Source of the DNA: Aquimarina atlantica
Lineage (GTDB): Bacteria > Bacteroidota > Bacteroidia > Flavobacteriales > Flavobacteriaceae
Assembly (NCBI RefSeq): GCF_000626715.1
Contig: NZ_AQRA01000006.1
Coordinates: 372,001-436,000 of the forward strand
Reading direction: 5' to 3'
DNA: 64,000 nucleotides
Positions 18,323 through 26,077 of the stretch are shown here, piece after piece. The notes beneath the pieces are model-generated. The model saw only the letters and a program-made list of their open reading frames with translations. It was not told the origin of the DNA and made no database searches. Positions within the stretch are counted from its first letter, which is position 1. The number at the start of each line of letters is the position of its first letter. Position numbers and translations under genes: made by a program.

Positions 18323-18866
18323 TTGGATTGTAATAGGTGCATTAGGAGCTGTTATTCTTTTTTTCCTGGCTTTTCAGTTTTCTATACATGATAAAGTTAG
18401 AGAAGGAGAGTTACGAGAAAATGCAATTCAATATACAGGGAATATGATATCCGAAATAAGGAATGTTTCTGCATTTAGCAAGATATCGGTTACTCATGGT
18501 ATTGAAGTTTTTTTTAAACAAGATAGCATAACAGCGGTAAAAGTAGAAGCCTCAGGAAATTTGATGCCCCATATCAAAACCGAAGTGAAGCATAAAAAAT
18601 TAATCATAGAAAAAACTAAAAGAGAGCAGAAAGAAGACACCGTGAGAATATTTGTTTCTAATCACCAGTTGGATTCATTACAGGTGAGTTCAGCATCATA
18701 TTTTGAAACAAAAGGTACTGTTTCTGGAAAAGATTTAGTACTACAATTTACTAAAGATAGTAATGGAAATCTCGAATTGTCCTATGAATCGATTAAATGC
18801 TCTGCCACTCCTGGGTCTAATGTAAAAATAAAAGGAAATACAAATCAAATCGATTTCTCTAACTAA
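18309..18866 (+). CDS. DUF2807 (GIN domain) protein, apparently shortened
   Basis: This 185-residue protein has a membrane anchor at about 6-24 followed by the head-GIN beta-helix pattern: FSKISVTHGIEVFFKQD, VKVEASGNLMPHIKTEV, LIIEKTK, LDSLQVSSASYFETKG. GIN proteins usually continue with another 40-60 residues of repeated beta turns, but this one stops at TNQIDFSN. It overlaps the GntR gene and is translationally coupled to it. GIN proteins often sit with YtrA-type ABC units in Bacteroidota (family knowledge). Confidence 0.8.
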   Translation: MKTSNWIVIGALGAVILFFLAFQFSIHDKVREGELRENAIQYTGNMISEIRNVSAFSKISVTHGIEVFFKQDSITAVKVEASGNLMPHIKTEVKHKKLIIEKTKREQKEDTVRIFVSNHQLDSLQVSSASYFETKGTVSGKDLVLQFTKDSNGNLELSYESIKCSATPGSNVKIKGNTNQIDFSN

Positions 18867-18890
18867 TCAATAGAGAAGAAAACTAAATAT

Positions 18891-18916
18891 CATCATCAAT
18901 CAAAAAACGAACAGTT
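18891..18916 (+). repeat. Repeated leader motif, copy 1
   Basis: CATCATCAAT followed by CAAAAAACGAACAGTT, ending directly at the ATG at 18917. Nearly the same 26 nt precedes the next two genes (19709 and 20276). No Shine-Dalgarno sequence is present in it. Confidence 0.85.
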
Positions 18917-19630
18917 ATGGATTTAATCAAAAACGAAGATTACCAGGTGCAAAATAGGACCGCAAGAATTGCAGGACTAGTTTATTTATGTGTTGTACTT
19001 ACTGGAATCTTTAATCTAGTGTATGTACCCTCAAAACTTATAGTATGGGATGATGCCGCAATTACATTTAATAATATAACGACATCAGAAATGTTATTTC
19101 GAATGGGGATTTTAAGCGGATTGATTAGCTATGTATGTTATATAATGTTACCAATAGTTTTATACAAATTACTTAAACCAGTTCATAAAGAATATGCAAT
19201 AGTAATGGTAGTATTTGCTATTATTAGTGTTCCTATCTCTTACTTGAATATACAAAACAAAGTAGATGTTCTTTCTTTGATTGGTAATGCAGAATATCTG
19301 AAAGTGTATACCGGAGAACAGTTGCAAGCACAGGTAATGCTGCTTTTGGAGTCTTATCATAACGGAATTCTTATTGTTGAGGTATTTTGGGGACTTTGGC
19401 TCTTTCCTTTTGGATATCTGGTTTTTAAATCAGGTTTTCTTCCTAAAGTATTGGGTATTTTGTTAATGATGGGTTGTTTTAGCTATTTGATAACCGTATG
19501 TGCAGGACTACTTTTTCCGCATTACAAAATTCCTTCTTTTGTTATGCTTCCTGCCAGTATAGGAGAAATAGGTTCTTGTTTGTGGCTACTAATCATGGGC
19601 ACAAAAAAAATAATCAACATACATAGCTAA
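18917..19630 (+). CDS. DUF4386 family membrane protein
   Basis: This 237-residue protein has about six transmembrane segments. It opens with the DUF4386 phrase NRTARIAGLVYLCVVLTGIFNLVYVPSKL and later has GLWLFPFGYLVFKSGFLPKVLGILLM, both typical of the family. Function is unknown; in many genomes it accompanies ABC or stress genes. It starts exactly at the end of the first repeated leader, 50 nt after the GIN gene, and may be cotranscribed with the ABC operon. Confidence 0.85.
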   Translation: MDLIKNEDYQVQNRTARIAGLVYLCVVLTGIFNLVYVPSKLIVWDDAAITFNNITTSEMLFRMGILSGLISYVCYIMLPIVLYKLLKPVHKEYAIVMVVFAIISVPISYLNIQNKVDVLSLIGNAEYLKVYTGEQLQAQVMLLLESYHNGILIVEVFWGLWLFPFGYLVFKSGFLPKVLGILLMMGCFSYLITVCAGLLFPHYKIPSFVMLPASIGEIGSCLWLLIMGTKKIINIHS

Positions 19631-19708
19631 TAGTTAGAATACATATATCTGGATAAAATATCTAGACAAAATGTTTAAAAACTAAGTATTTAGGTCAAAA
19701 AAAATCAT

Positions 19709-19734
19709 CATCATCAATCAAAAAACGAACAATT
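19709..19734 (+). repeat. Repeated leader motif, copy 2
   Basis: The same block as at 18891-18916 with one base changed (ACAATT instead of ACAGTT before the start), ending at the ATG at 19735. The preceding bases ATCAT extend the CAT run by one unit. Confidence 0.85.
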
Positions 19735-20187
19735 ATGAAATCAAAACACGCTATCGCAGGTACGTTAGAAAACGATTCTGTGAAAACTAAAAAGGTATCA
19801 AAATTCTATTTACATGCAATGCGTGCTATTTACCTCCTTACTTTTTTAAGTTTGGGGCATAGTACATGGTCAGAAATTATAAACCCCAGTGAAGTTTGGG
19901 GACCTTATGATGGGGTTACCTATAGTTTTTGGGCAGCATATGCTACTTTGATGGGTTTAGGAATACGATACCCTTTAAAAATGTTACCATTGTTATTACT
20001 ACAGCTATTCTATAAGTCGGTATGGGCGATAGGTATTGCATACCCTTTATGGTCTTCTGGTCAATTAGATTCGACCTCAGAAGGATTCCTCAGACCATTT
20101 CTTATAGCAATTCCTATTGACCTTATTGTTATTCCCTGGGGATATGTGTTTAAAAACTACATAAAGGAACTTTTTAGATTTAGATAA
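19735..20187 (+). CDS. Hypothetical four-helix membrane protein
   Basis: This 150-residue protein has a polar N-terminus and about four hydrophobic segments (near 30-46, 63-78, 85-102, 122-140), with a positively charged end (KNYIKELFRFR) suggesting a cytoplasmic C-terminus. I do not recognise the family; the size is like DoxX-type proteins but their motifs are not evident. The shared leader ties it to its neighbours. Confidence 0.7.
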   Translation: MKSKHAIAGTLENDSVKTKKVSKFYLHAMRAIYLLTFLSLGHSTWSEIINPSEVWGPYDGVTYSFWAAYATLMGLGIRYPLKMLPLLLLQLFYKSVWAIGIAYPLWSSGQLDSTSEGFLRPFLIAIPIDLIVIPWGYVFKNYIKELFRFR

Positions 20188-20225
20188 TCTATCGAACTTT
20201 TTTAAAATACCTCTATCAGTGTTAA

Positions 20226-20256
20226 TTTCTTACTTCTTATAAAAAGAAGTAAGAAA
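20226..20256 (+). other. Perfect 13-bp hairpin inside the membrane-gene run
   Basis: TTTCTTACTTCTT and AAGAAGTAAGAAA pair perfectly around a 5-nt loop. No T tract follows (CTTGACGC comes next), so it is not a classic terminator. It may be an RNA-stability or partial-termination element between the genes ending at 20187 and starting at 20301. Confidence 0.6.
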
Positions 20257-20275
20257 CTTGACGCTTATCATCAAC

Positions 20276-20300
20276 CATCATCAATTAAAAAACGAATACA
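20276..20300 (+). repeat. Repeated leader motif, copy 3
   Basis: CATCATCAAT then TAAAAAACGAATACA, ending at the ATG at 20301. It differs from copies 1 and 2 mainly in the last few bases. Confidence 0.8.
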
Positions 20301-21131
20301 ATGAAATTAGAAAATAGTAGTGCAAATATTGCACAATCTAAAGCTATGAGAGCAGATAAAGCTTTGAGTACCACGGTAGCATTTTGGTTCCTAATAGCCG
20401 TTATAGGTCAATGGATCTTTGTATATTATGTAGCTTTCTTTTATGGTAGTTCTGCGATAAAAGGAGATTTTGAGAAATGGAATGAAGTTCTTCCTCATGG
20501 GTACATTCCTGGTGAAACTATGGGTAATTTAGCAGTTGCCTTACATATCGTCTTAGCTATCATTATTATGGTAGGTGGACCGCTTCAGTTTATTTCTCAA
20601 ATTCGTACCTATGCCCGCACTTTTCATCGATGGAATGGTCGTATCTATATCTTCACAGCACTATTGATTGGTGTTGATGGACTTTATATGATTTGGACTC
20701 GTGGTAATGTAGGAGGGTTTATTGGTCAAGTAAGCGTTAGTATCAATGCCTTTTTGATTATGTTTTTTGCTATTATGTCCTGGCGCACAGCAGTTGCTCA
20801 TGATTTTAATAAACACAGACGATGGGCACTTAGATTGTTTTTGGTATCAAATGGTGTCTGGTTTTTTCGTATTGGATTAATGTTTTGGCTTTTTGTTAAT
20901 GGCGGCCCGGTTGGTTTTGATCCAGAGACATTTCGGGGGCCATTTCTCGTATTCCTGGGTTTTGGTCAATTTTTAGTACCACTAATCATTCTAGAACTCT
21001 ACTTCAGGGCACAGGATCAAAGTGGTACTCTAGGTAAAATAAGTATGGCAATTCTTCTTTTTTTTCTAACCATTATGACTGGTATTGGAATTTTTGCTGC
21101 CACTATGGGTATGTGGTTGCCTCGCATTTAA
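20301..21131 (+). CDS. DUF2306 family membrane protein
   Basis: This 276-residue protein has about seven transmembrane segments. The conserved DUF2306 phrases are visible: FHRWNGRIYIFTALLIG (about 112-128) and HDFNKHRRWALRLFLVSNGVWFFRIG (about 167-192), with His and Arg residues that could bind a cofactor such as haem (inference). No substrate is known for the family. It starts at the third leader copy. Confidence 0.85.
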   Translation: MKLENSSANIAQSKAMRADKALSTTVAFWFLIAVIGQWIFVYYVAFFYGSSAIKGDFEKWNEVLPHGYIPGETMGNLAVALHIVLAIIIMVGGPLQFISQIRTYARTFHRWNGRIYIFTALLIGVDGLYMIWTRGNVGGFIGQVSVSINAFLIMFFAIMSWRTAVAHDFNKHRRWALRLFLVSNGVWFFRIGLMFWLFVNGGPVGFDPETFRGPFLVFLGFGQFLVPLIILELYFRAQDQSGTLGKISMAILLFFLTIMTGIGIFAATMGMWLPRI

Positions 21132-21164
21132 AGTATACCTGTAATCACTAATCAATGCTTAGAA

Positions 21165-22325
21165 ATGAAGAATCAGAACATGATAATAGATCATCAAAAA
21201 GTTAACAAAAAAACCGAACTAGACAAAGTATGTGATAAACTTTACGAAGTTGAGAAGACCAAAAACTATAAAGAATTCTATGCTTTTATAAAAACAACAA
21301 AATTACCCTTTATTCCTTGTCATGAGAAAAATATAGAAACGGTTTATCAGGAATGCTTCGGGGTTTTGCATAAGATTGGCAAAATATCAATTCCTGTATC
21401 TGTGGCGTTGTCTATGCATTATTACATTCTGGCATCATTATCATCTTTTCCTTTTTCAAAGAAAAGCATGCAATATTGGAAAAGAGAAGCTCTGCTAAAA
21501 AAGATAGAAAAAGAACAAATATTGATTGCCAATACCGGATCAGTACGCACATTTAAAGAGGTCTCTGGTAACAAAGGTATAGTGGCACAAAAAGAAAGGA
21601 ATCGTTACATAATAAATGGCAGGGCTCCATACATGTCATTGTCTGGTGTGGCAGATTATTTAGTATTCACCGCAACATTAACCAAAGGTACCAAAGCAGT
21701 ATTTTTTCTACCTGCAAATGATGATAAAATCAAATTCGAGAATGCTGCATTTGGCGATACAATGAAAGGATCGTTTACAAAATCAGTTATATTCAAAAAT
21801 TTGATAGTGAGTAGTACCAATGTTATTAAACTGGATAACACTAATGAAGAGAGGTGTGAACTTTTAATTTATCAGAGATCGTGGTTTCAGGCATTGGTAC
21901 CTGCTTCTTATCTTGGAGCAGCATTCTGTGTGATTTTGCACTTAAAAGCATTCAGTCAAAAAAAAATCAAAAATGATAAAAAATTATGTGAGTCAGATCA
22001 TTTTCTTAATAGCCTGGGAGAGTTAATGATAAAATATAAAACTGGATATATGCTATGTGAGCATGCAGGAACTACAATAGCAAATTTTGAAAAAGGAAAT
22101 AAAGCATCATTAGAAAAAATATTTGAAACATCCGTAGGAGCAAAGTATTTCTCAACACATTTTTCTGAAGAAATTATTAATAAAGCAAGATATATAATGG
22201 GGTCAGAATTTTTGTCTTCCAATTCTTTAACCAATAAAATCTATAAAGAAATAGTATATGGGGTTTTACAACCCATGACCGACATAGACATAAAAGAACA
22301 TTTTGGCAAGTCATTATTGATGTAA
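21165..22325 (+). CDS. Divergent acyl-CoA-dehydrogenase-like protein
   Basis: This 386-residue protein has the overall layout of the acyl-CoA dehydrogenase/flavin monooxygenase fold. An N-terminal helical half is followed by a beta phrase resembling the flavin-proximal region (NRYIINGRAPYMSLSGVADYLVFTATL, about 147-173) and a C-terminal four-helix part. The usual signatures and an obvious catalytic Glu are not clear, so activity is uncertain. It stands alone 33 nt after the DUF2306 gene. It could be a desulfurase or monooxygenase-like branch. Confidence 0.5.
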   Translation: MKNQNMIIDHQKVNKKTELDKVCDKLYEVEKTKNYKEFYAFIKTTKLPFIPCHEKNIETVYQECFGVLHKIGKISIPVSVALSMHYYILASLSSFPFSKKSMQYWKREALLKKIEKEQILIANTGSVRTFKEVSGNKGIVAQKERNRYIINGRAPYMSLSGVADYLVFTATLTKGTKAVFFLPANDDKIKFENAAFGDTMKGSFTKSVIFKNLIVSSTNVIKLDNTNEERCELLIYQRSWFQALVPASYLGAAFCVILHLKAFSQKKIKNDKKLCESDHFLNSLGELMIKYKTGYMLCEHAGTTIANFEKGNKASLEKIFETSVGAKYFSTHFSEEIINKARYIMGSEFLSSNSLTNKIYKEIVYGVLQPMTDIDIKEHFGKSLLM

Positions 22326-22381
22326 TAAAAGCTATAATTTCTTATGATATTTGAAGCTTGGCAAAAAAATACATGATAATG

Positions 22382-22411
22382 TGCAACCTTTTTTTCCATA
22401 AGCTGTCTAAT
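22382..22411 (+). promoter_or_regulatory. Putative ECF-sigma promoter (autoregulatory), copy 1
   Basis: TGCAAC (22382-22387), 16 nt, TGTCTAAT (22404-22411), 16 nt before the ATG of the ECF sigma gene. The same two boxes with the same spacing occur at 23474-23503. The -10-like box contains GTCTAA, a common ECF -10 core. Confidence 0.7.
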
Positions 22412-22427
22412 CTTGATATTGGACTAT

Positions 22428-23024
22428 ATGGAACGAAAAAGTACAATAGATAAAGATTTGATTAAAAAGGTATTAGGTGGTGATTCTAGTGCGTTTGAAA
22501 CTATTATTTCTAATACTAAAGGGTTAGTTATTCAGATCATTTATAAGATGGTCAAAAACCCTGAAGACAGAAAGGATCTGGTGCAAGAAGTATACTTAAA
22601 AGTTTATGATAAGCTAGAGAGCTTTAAATTTAATGCTAAACTATCTACCTGGATAGGAACGATAACATATAATACTTGTCTAAATTATCTGAAAAAGAAA
22701 AAAATACCTATTCTGGATATAGATCAAAATGAGGAAAAGGAAGTTTGGGAAAGAATAAGTATTCACACGTTTTGTTATTCTGATAATCAGACAGAATCAT
22801 ACATCTTTAAAAAAGAACGTTCTCAAATATTGACCTTAGCAATAGAAAAATTACCTCCTTTATACAAAACCTTGATTATGCTTTATCATAATGAAGAATT
22901 AAGTTATTCAGAAATAAAAGAAATCACTGGTTTGCCAGAGGGAACCGTAAAGAATTATTTGTATAGAGCTAGAAAAAAATTAAAAGAAAACCTATCTCTT
23001 CATTATAAAAAAGAAGAACTATGA
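22428..23024 (+). CDS. ECF RNA polymerase sigma factor
   Basis: I place the start at the ATG at 22428 (198 residues; MERKSTIDKD) rather than an upstream TTG. Region 2 is clear (EDRKDLVQEVYLKVYDKL, LSTWIGTITYNTCLNYLKKKK) and region 4 has LPPLYKTLIMLYHNEELSYSEIKEITGLPEGTVKNYLYRARKKL. Its stop overlaps the start of the anti-sigma-like gene by 4 nt (ATGA). The promoter-like motif just upstream and again before 23533 suggests that it controls its own operon. Confidence 0.95.
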   Translation: MERKSTIDKDLIKKVLGGDSSAFETIISNTKGLVIQIIYKMVKNPEDRKDLVQEVYLKVYDKLESFKFNAKLSTWIGTITYNTCLNYLKKKKIPILDIDQNEEKEVWERISIHTFCYSDNQTESYIFKKERSQILTLAIEKLPPLYKTLIMLYHNEELSYSEIKEITGLPEGTVKNYLYRARKKLKENLSLHYKKEEL

Positions 23025-23464
23025 AAATAGAACATCCATATGATAAAGATATTCAGGAATATACTTTTGATGCATCAAATTGTAGTAATGAAATTATTGA
23101 ACATATCAATTCATGCGAAGTATGTAAAAAAGTTTCTGAAAGTTATTTGGTGTTGTCTAGAGAACTTAAATCTCAACCAGAACCTGTGTTAGAATTTGAT
23201 TTATCAGAATTGATCTTAGATCAGCTAAACTTCTCTAAAAAAGAACCAATCTATAATTACCTTCTCTCTTTTATAATCATAATGAGCTTAGGGATTACTT
23301 TTTTTGCCATTTATGTTTTTAGAGACACGTTCAGTAACATATTTAGTGCAAATATTACGATTTCAAACTATTTTATTGTTAGTGTAACGATCTTTATTTC
23401 ATTATTTCTAGGCCTGGATATGTATAGATCTTACTATAAAAAAATAAATATGTTGAAGTATTAA
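23021..23464 (+). CDS. Anti-sigma factor-like membrane protein with HxxxCxxC zinc motif
   Basis: This 147-residue protein has an N-terminal cytosolic domain with HINSCEVC (about 29-36), the HxxxCxxC motif of zinc-binding anti-sigma (ZAS) domains, and two transmembrane segments near 86-106 and 112-135. It is translationally coupled to the sigma gene, as is usual for sigma/anti-sigma pairs. The small C-terminal extension suggests that sensing occurs in the membrane or through a partner. Confidence 0.82.
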   Translation: MKIEHPYDKDIQEYTFDASNCSNEIIEHINSCEVCKKVSESYLVLSRELKSQPEPVLEFDLSELILDQLNFSKKEPIYNYLLSFIIIMSLGITFFAIYVFRDTFSNIFSANITISNYFIVSVTIFISLFLGLDMYRSYYKKINMLKY

Positions 23465-23473
23465 CAAAAGGAT

Positions 23474-23503
23474 TGCAACATTTAAGATGGGTAGTTGTCT
23501 AAT
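23474..23503 (+). promoter_or_regulatory. Putative ECF-sigma promoter, copy 2
   Basis: TGCAAC (23474-23479), 16 nt, TGTCTAAT (23496-23503), 29 nt before the ATG at 23533. The boxes and spacing are identical to the copy before the sigma gene, so the following membrane gene is probably a direct target. Confidence 0.7.
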
Positions 23504-23532
23504 CCCATATAAACATAAAAAAGATACAGATT

Positions 23533-23907
23533 ATGAACTCAATATTTATTACTCCCACGCAATATATAGATCCAGATTTTATTAAAATGGGCGTCTTTAT
23601 TTTTATTATTGTTTTGGTAATGCTTTTTGCGTTATTAATTATAAGAAAAATACTAGAACATAAACTAAAAAATAAAATCATAGATAAAGGAATATCTGAA
23701 AATATTGTTTCTTCTATTCTACAAAGAAAATCAGATGATCATCATATCAATATTAAATGGTTCGCCATTTTAATGAGTACAGGAATCGGACTGTTCATTG
23801 TTAATTATACACTACCTTTAGGAATACATTCTTTTGCTATCATGGCGATCAGCATTTCGATAAGCTTTTTACTCTACTTCTGGTATTTAAAGCGATTTGA
23901 TAAGTAA
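23533..23907 (+). CDS. Small membrane protein, DUF6249-like
   Basis: This 124-residue protein has three hydrophobic segments (about 18-37, 77-92, 99-118) and a cytosolic helical stretch between the first two (KILEHKLKNKIIDKGIS). A short N-terminal tail with membrane helices and a basic mid-region resembles the DUF6249 family often found beside sigma/anti-sigma pairs in Bacteroidota (from memory). The ECF-type promoter in front suggests it is part of the same envelope-stress response. Confidence 0.6.
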   Translation: MNSIFITPTQYIDPDFIKMGVFIFIIVLVMLFALLIIRKILEHKLKNKIIDKGISENIVSSILQRKSDDHHINIKWFAILMSTGIGLFIVNYTLPLGIHSFAIMAISISISFLLYFWYLKRFDK

Positions 23908-24017
23908 TACTTTTTAGAAACTAAAATCAAAAAAAACGGCAAGTTTATATGTAGCCCTCAAAAAGGGGCTTGGATAAATACGTCCTAATAGTAACCATAG
24001 AAAAAATTAATACAATT

Positions 24018-25775
24018 ATGAAAAAAGCATTGTTAACCTTAATCACCCTTGTTCTATTATTTGGAAGAACGACTTCATATGCACAAAAAGCAGATAAAGA
24101 TAAATTTATCATTAAAAAAATAGATAATTACTTAAATGACAACATCGCAAATGGGTTTTCGGGAGCAGTTTTGGTAGCAAAACAAGGAAAAATTATTCTT
24201 AATAAAGGATATGGTTTGGCGAATAGAGAAGATAATATTTTGTATTCATCTAATACAGTTGCTACAATAGGATCTACAACAAAACAATTTACAGCAACTG
24301 CGATACTAAAATTGGTAGAGTTTAATAAAGTAAAAGTAACCGATCCTCTTAGTACGTTTTTTGCTGATCTACCCAATGATAAAAAAGATATTACGATTCA
24401 TCAACTATTAACACATACTTCGGGACTAATCGATGTAATTGGTGAGGGGGATTTTGATTATATCCCGAGAGAAGAGTTTTTTAAGACATTATTTAATACA
24501 GAATTAATTCAGAAACCGGGTTTAAAATACAGGTATTCTAATGCAGGTTATAGTATACTGGCACGAATTATCGAATTGGTTTCGGGACAGGAGTATGAGC
24601 ATTTTATAAATGAATATTTGTTTAAACCTGCCGGGATGAAACAAACAGGGTATTTTATTCCTAACTGGGATAAAAAGAAGATAGCAAGTGGTTATATGAA
24701 TACTATTATACCTGTAGGAACGATGATTGAGCGATATCATGAAGCCGGTAATAAAGTATCATGGACTCTAAAAGGAAACGGGGGTATTCATTCTACACCC
24801 GAAGATATGTATAAATGGTATTTGGCTCTAAAATCGAATACGGTTTTATCAAAATCACTAACAAAAATATTAACTACACCTTACACTCCAGAGCAAGAAA
24901 ACAGATCCAGTCATTATGCTTATGGATGGGCAATTTTTAATTCAGATAGAAATACAAAAATAGTAAGTCATAACGGGGGAAATCGTATATTTTTTCATGA
25001 TTTTATATGGCTTCCAAAAGAGGATGTGGTCATTATATTTTTTACAAATGCAACCAGTAGAGAAGTCGAACTTGCATGGCCTATAGAAAAAATGATTTTT
25101 AATGCAGATTACCAGCCAAAACCAATTAAAAAGAACCTTAGTTTTTTTATACTCGACTTCATTAAGAAAAATGAAATAAACCAGTCAAATGTTTTGACAA
25201 CAATGATCAAAAAAGAGTATAGCTCTAATTTGAGAAATGGTGATGCTCTTAATGATATGGGATATATGATATTAAGGCAAGAGGAGAATCCTGATTGGGC
25301 AATAGAGTTATTTAGATTAAATGTTCAATTATTTTCGGATAATGGTAATCTTTGGGATTCTCTTGGTGATGGATATAAGAAAAAAGGAGATAAAGAAAAA
25401 GCAATTAAGGCATATCAAAAAGCATATGAACTTGATCCATCGCTTACTGCATCAATTAATTCATTAGCAGAGTTTGGTATTAAGGTCGAAGCGAAAGTTA
25501 AAAAAGAAGCTGTTGTTGATCATTCGATCCTAAAAAGTTATACAGGAAAATATGAGCTTAAACCAGGGTTTGTATTAACAGTAATGTATAAAAATGGTAA
25601 GTTAATGATTCAACCAACCGGTCGGGATTCTATGCTAATGTTTGCAGAATCGAATGAGAAATTCTTTCTAGAAAAAATAAATGCAAGTATTCGATTCAAT
25701 AAGAAGGATGATGGTAAAATAGAAAGTTTAACTCTTATAGAGAGTGGAGAAGAAATGCTTGCAAACCGATTATAG
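24018..25775 (+). CDS. Exported serine hydrolase (beta-lactamase/PBP4 fold) with TPR tail
   Basis: The start at 24018 (585 residues) places the signal peptide MKKALLTLITLVLLFG...SYAQ at the N-terminus; a TTG at 23970 is less likely. The class-C beta-lactamase-like domain (about 30-375) shows the SxxK motif in GSTTKQFTA, YSNAGY for YxN and HNGG for HxG. Two TPR-like repeats follow (about 410-490, GNLWDSLGDGYKKKGDKEKAIKAYQKAYELDPS), then a beta domain of about 90 residues. The likely role is peptidase or esterase in the periplasm. A strong terminator follows. Confidence 0.9.
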   Translation: MKKALLTLITLVLLFGRTTSYAQKADKDKFIIKKIDNYLNDNIANGFSGAVLVAKQGKIILNKGYGLANREDNILYSSNTVATIGSTTKQFTATAILKLVEFNKVKVTDPLSTFFADLPNDKKDITIHQLLTHTSGLIDVIGEGDFDYIPREEFFKTLFNTELIQKPGLKYRYSNAGYSILARIIELVSGQEYEHFINEYLFKPAGMKQTGYFIPNWDKKKIASGYMNTIIPVGTMIERYHEAGNKVSWTLKGNGGIHSTPEDMYKWYLALKSNTVLSKSLTKILTTPYTPEQENRSSHYAYGWAIFNSDRNTKIVSHNGGNRIFFHDFIWLPKEDVVIIFFTNATSREVELAWPIEKMIFNADYQPKPIKKNLSFFILDFIKKNEINQSNVLTTMIKKEYSSNLRNGDALNDMGYMILRQEENPDWAIELFRLNVQLFSDNGNLWDSLGDGYKKKGDKEKAIKAYQKAYELDPSLTASINSLAEFGIKVEAKVKKEAVVDHSILKSYTGKYELKPGFVLTVMYKNGKLMIQPTGRDSMLMFAESNEKFFLEKINASIRFNKKDDGKIESLTLIESGEEMLANRL

Positions 25776-25787
25776 AGCATATAAAAC

Positions 25788-25820
25788 AAAAAACATCCCG
25801 AATTAGTCGGGATGTTTTTT
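25788..25820 (+). terminator. Intrinsic terminator after the serine hydrolase
   Basis: Stem 25788-25801 with 25807-25820 (core ACATCCCGA/TCGGGATGT plus A-T pairs), 5-nt loop, T run on the plus strand. A runs on the other side could also stop minus-strand transcripts. Confidence 0.9.
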
Positions 25821-25847
25821 TGTTTTAACTATCAGGATATTATAGAA

Positions 25848-25945
25848 TTTTTTTTCTTCTTCTTTACCTTGAATACTTACTAATTCAAGTCAAATATAGC
25901 GTAGACATTAAGAATGATTGAACGAGCACGTATTCTACCATAGCC
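25848..25945 (-). pseudogene. Decayed C-terminal fragment of an FKBP-type peptidyl-prolyl isomerase
   Basis: On the minus strand, about 45 nt at 25854-25899 resemble the 3' end of the intact isomerase gene (26396-26443), and both translate to a similar tail: ELVSIQGKEEEKK here, ELASIQSKEEAKQ in the intact gene. Further upstream YGRIRARSIILNVYAIFD lines up residue for residue with YGERGNRGIPPNSDLIFE, with a 1-nt deletion just before ELVSIQ. Weaker similarity (GW..., LIVFLS) may extend to about 26040. Stops and the frameshift make it non-functional. It is a relic of a tandem isomerase copy. Confidence 0.65.
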
Positions 25946-26077
25946 CCTTACTTAAAAAAACAATTAGTCAAAACTTGTTTTAAAATAGAAAATTTGACAG
26001 AACATACTTTTTCGAAATTCTGTTTGATCTCCATCCTGTTTTTTAAAAAGGATTTATACCTCTCAATTTTTACAAAC

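Noticed and set aside
22413..22427. TTG start for the ECF sigma gene five codons upstream
   Set aside because: The ATG at 22428 gives a normal N-terminus, and the TTG lies directly behind the putative -10 box, where the transcript would barely include it.
23970..24017. TTG start adding 16 residues to the serine hydrolase
   Set aside because: The ATG at 24018 puts the signal peptide at the N-terminus; the extension would bury it.
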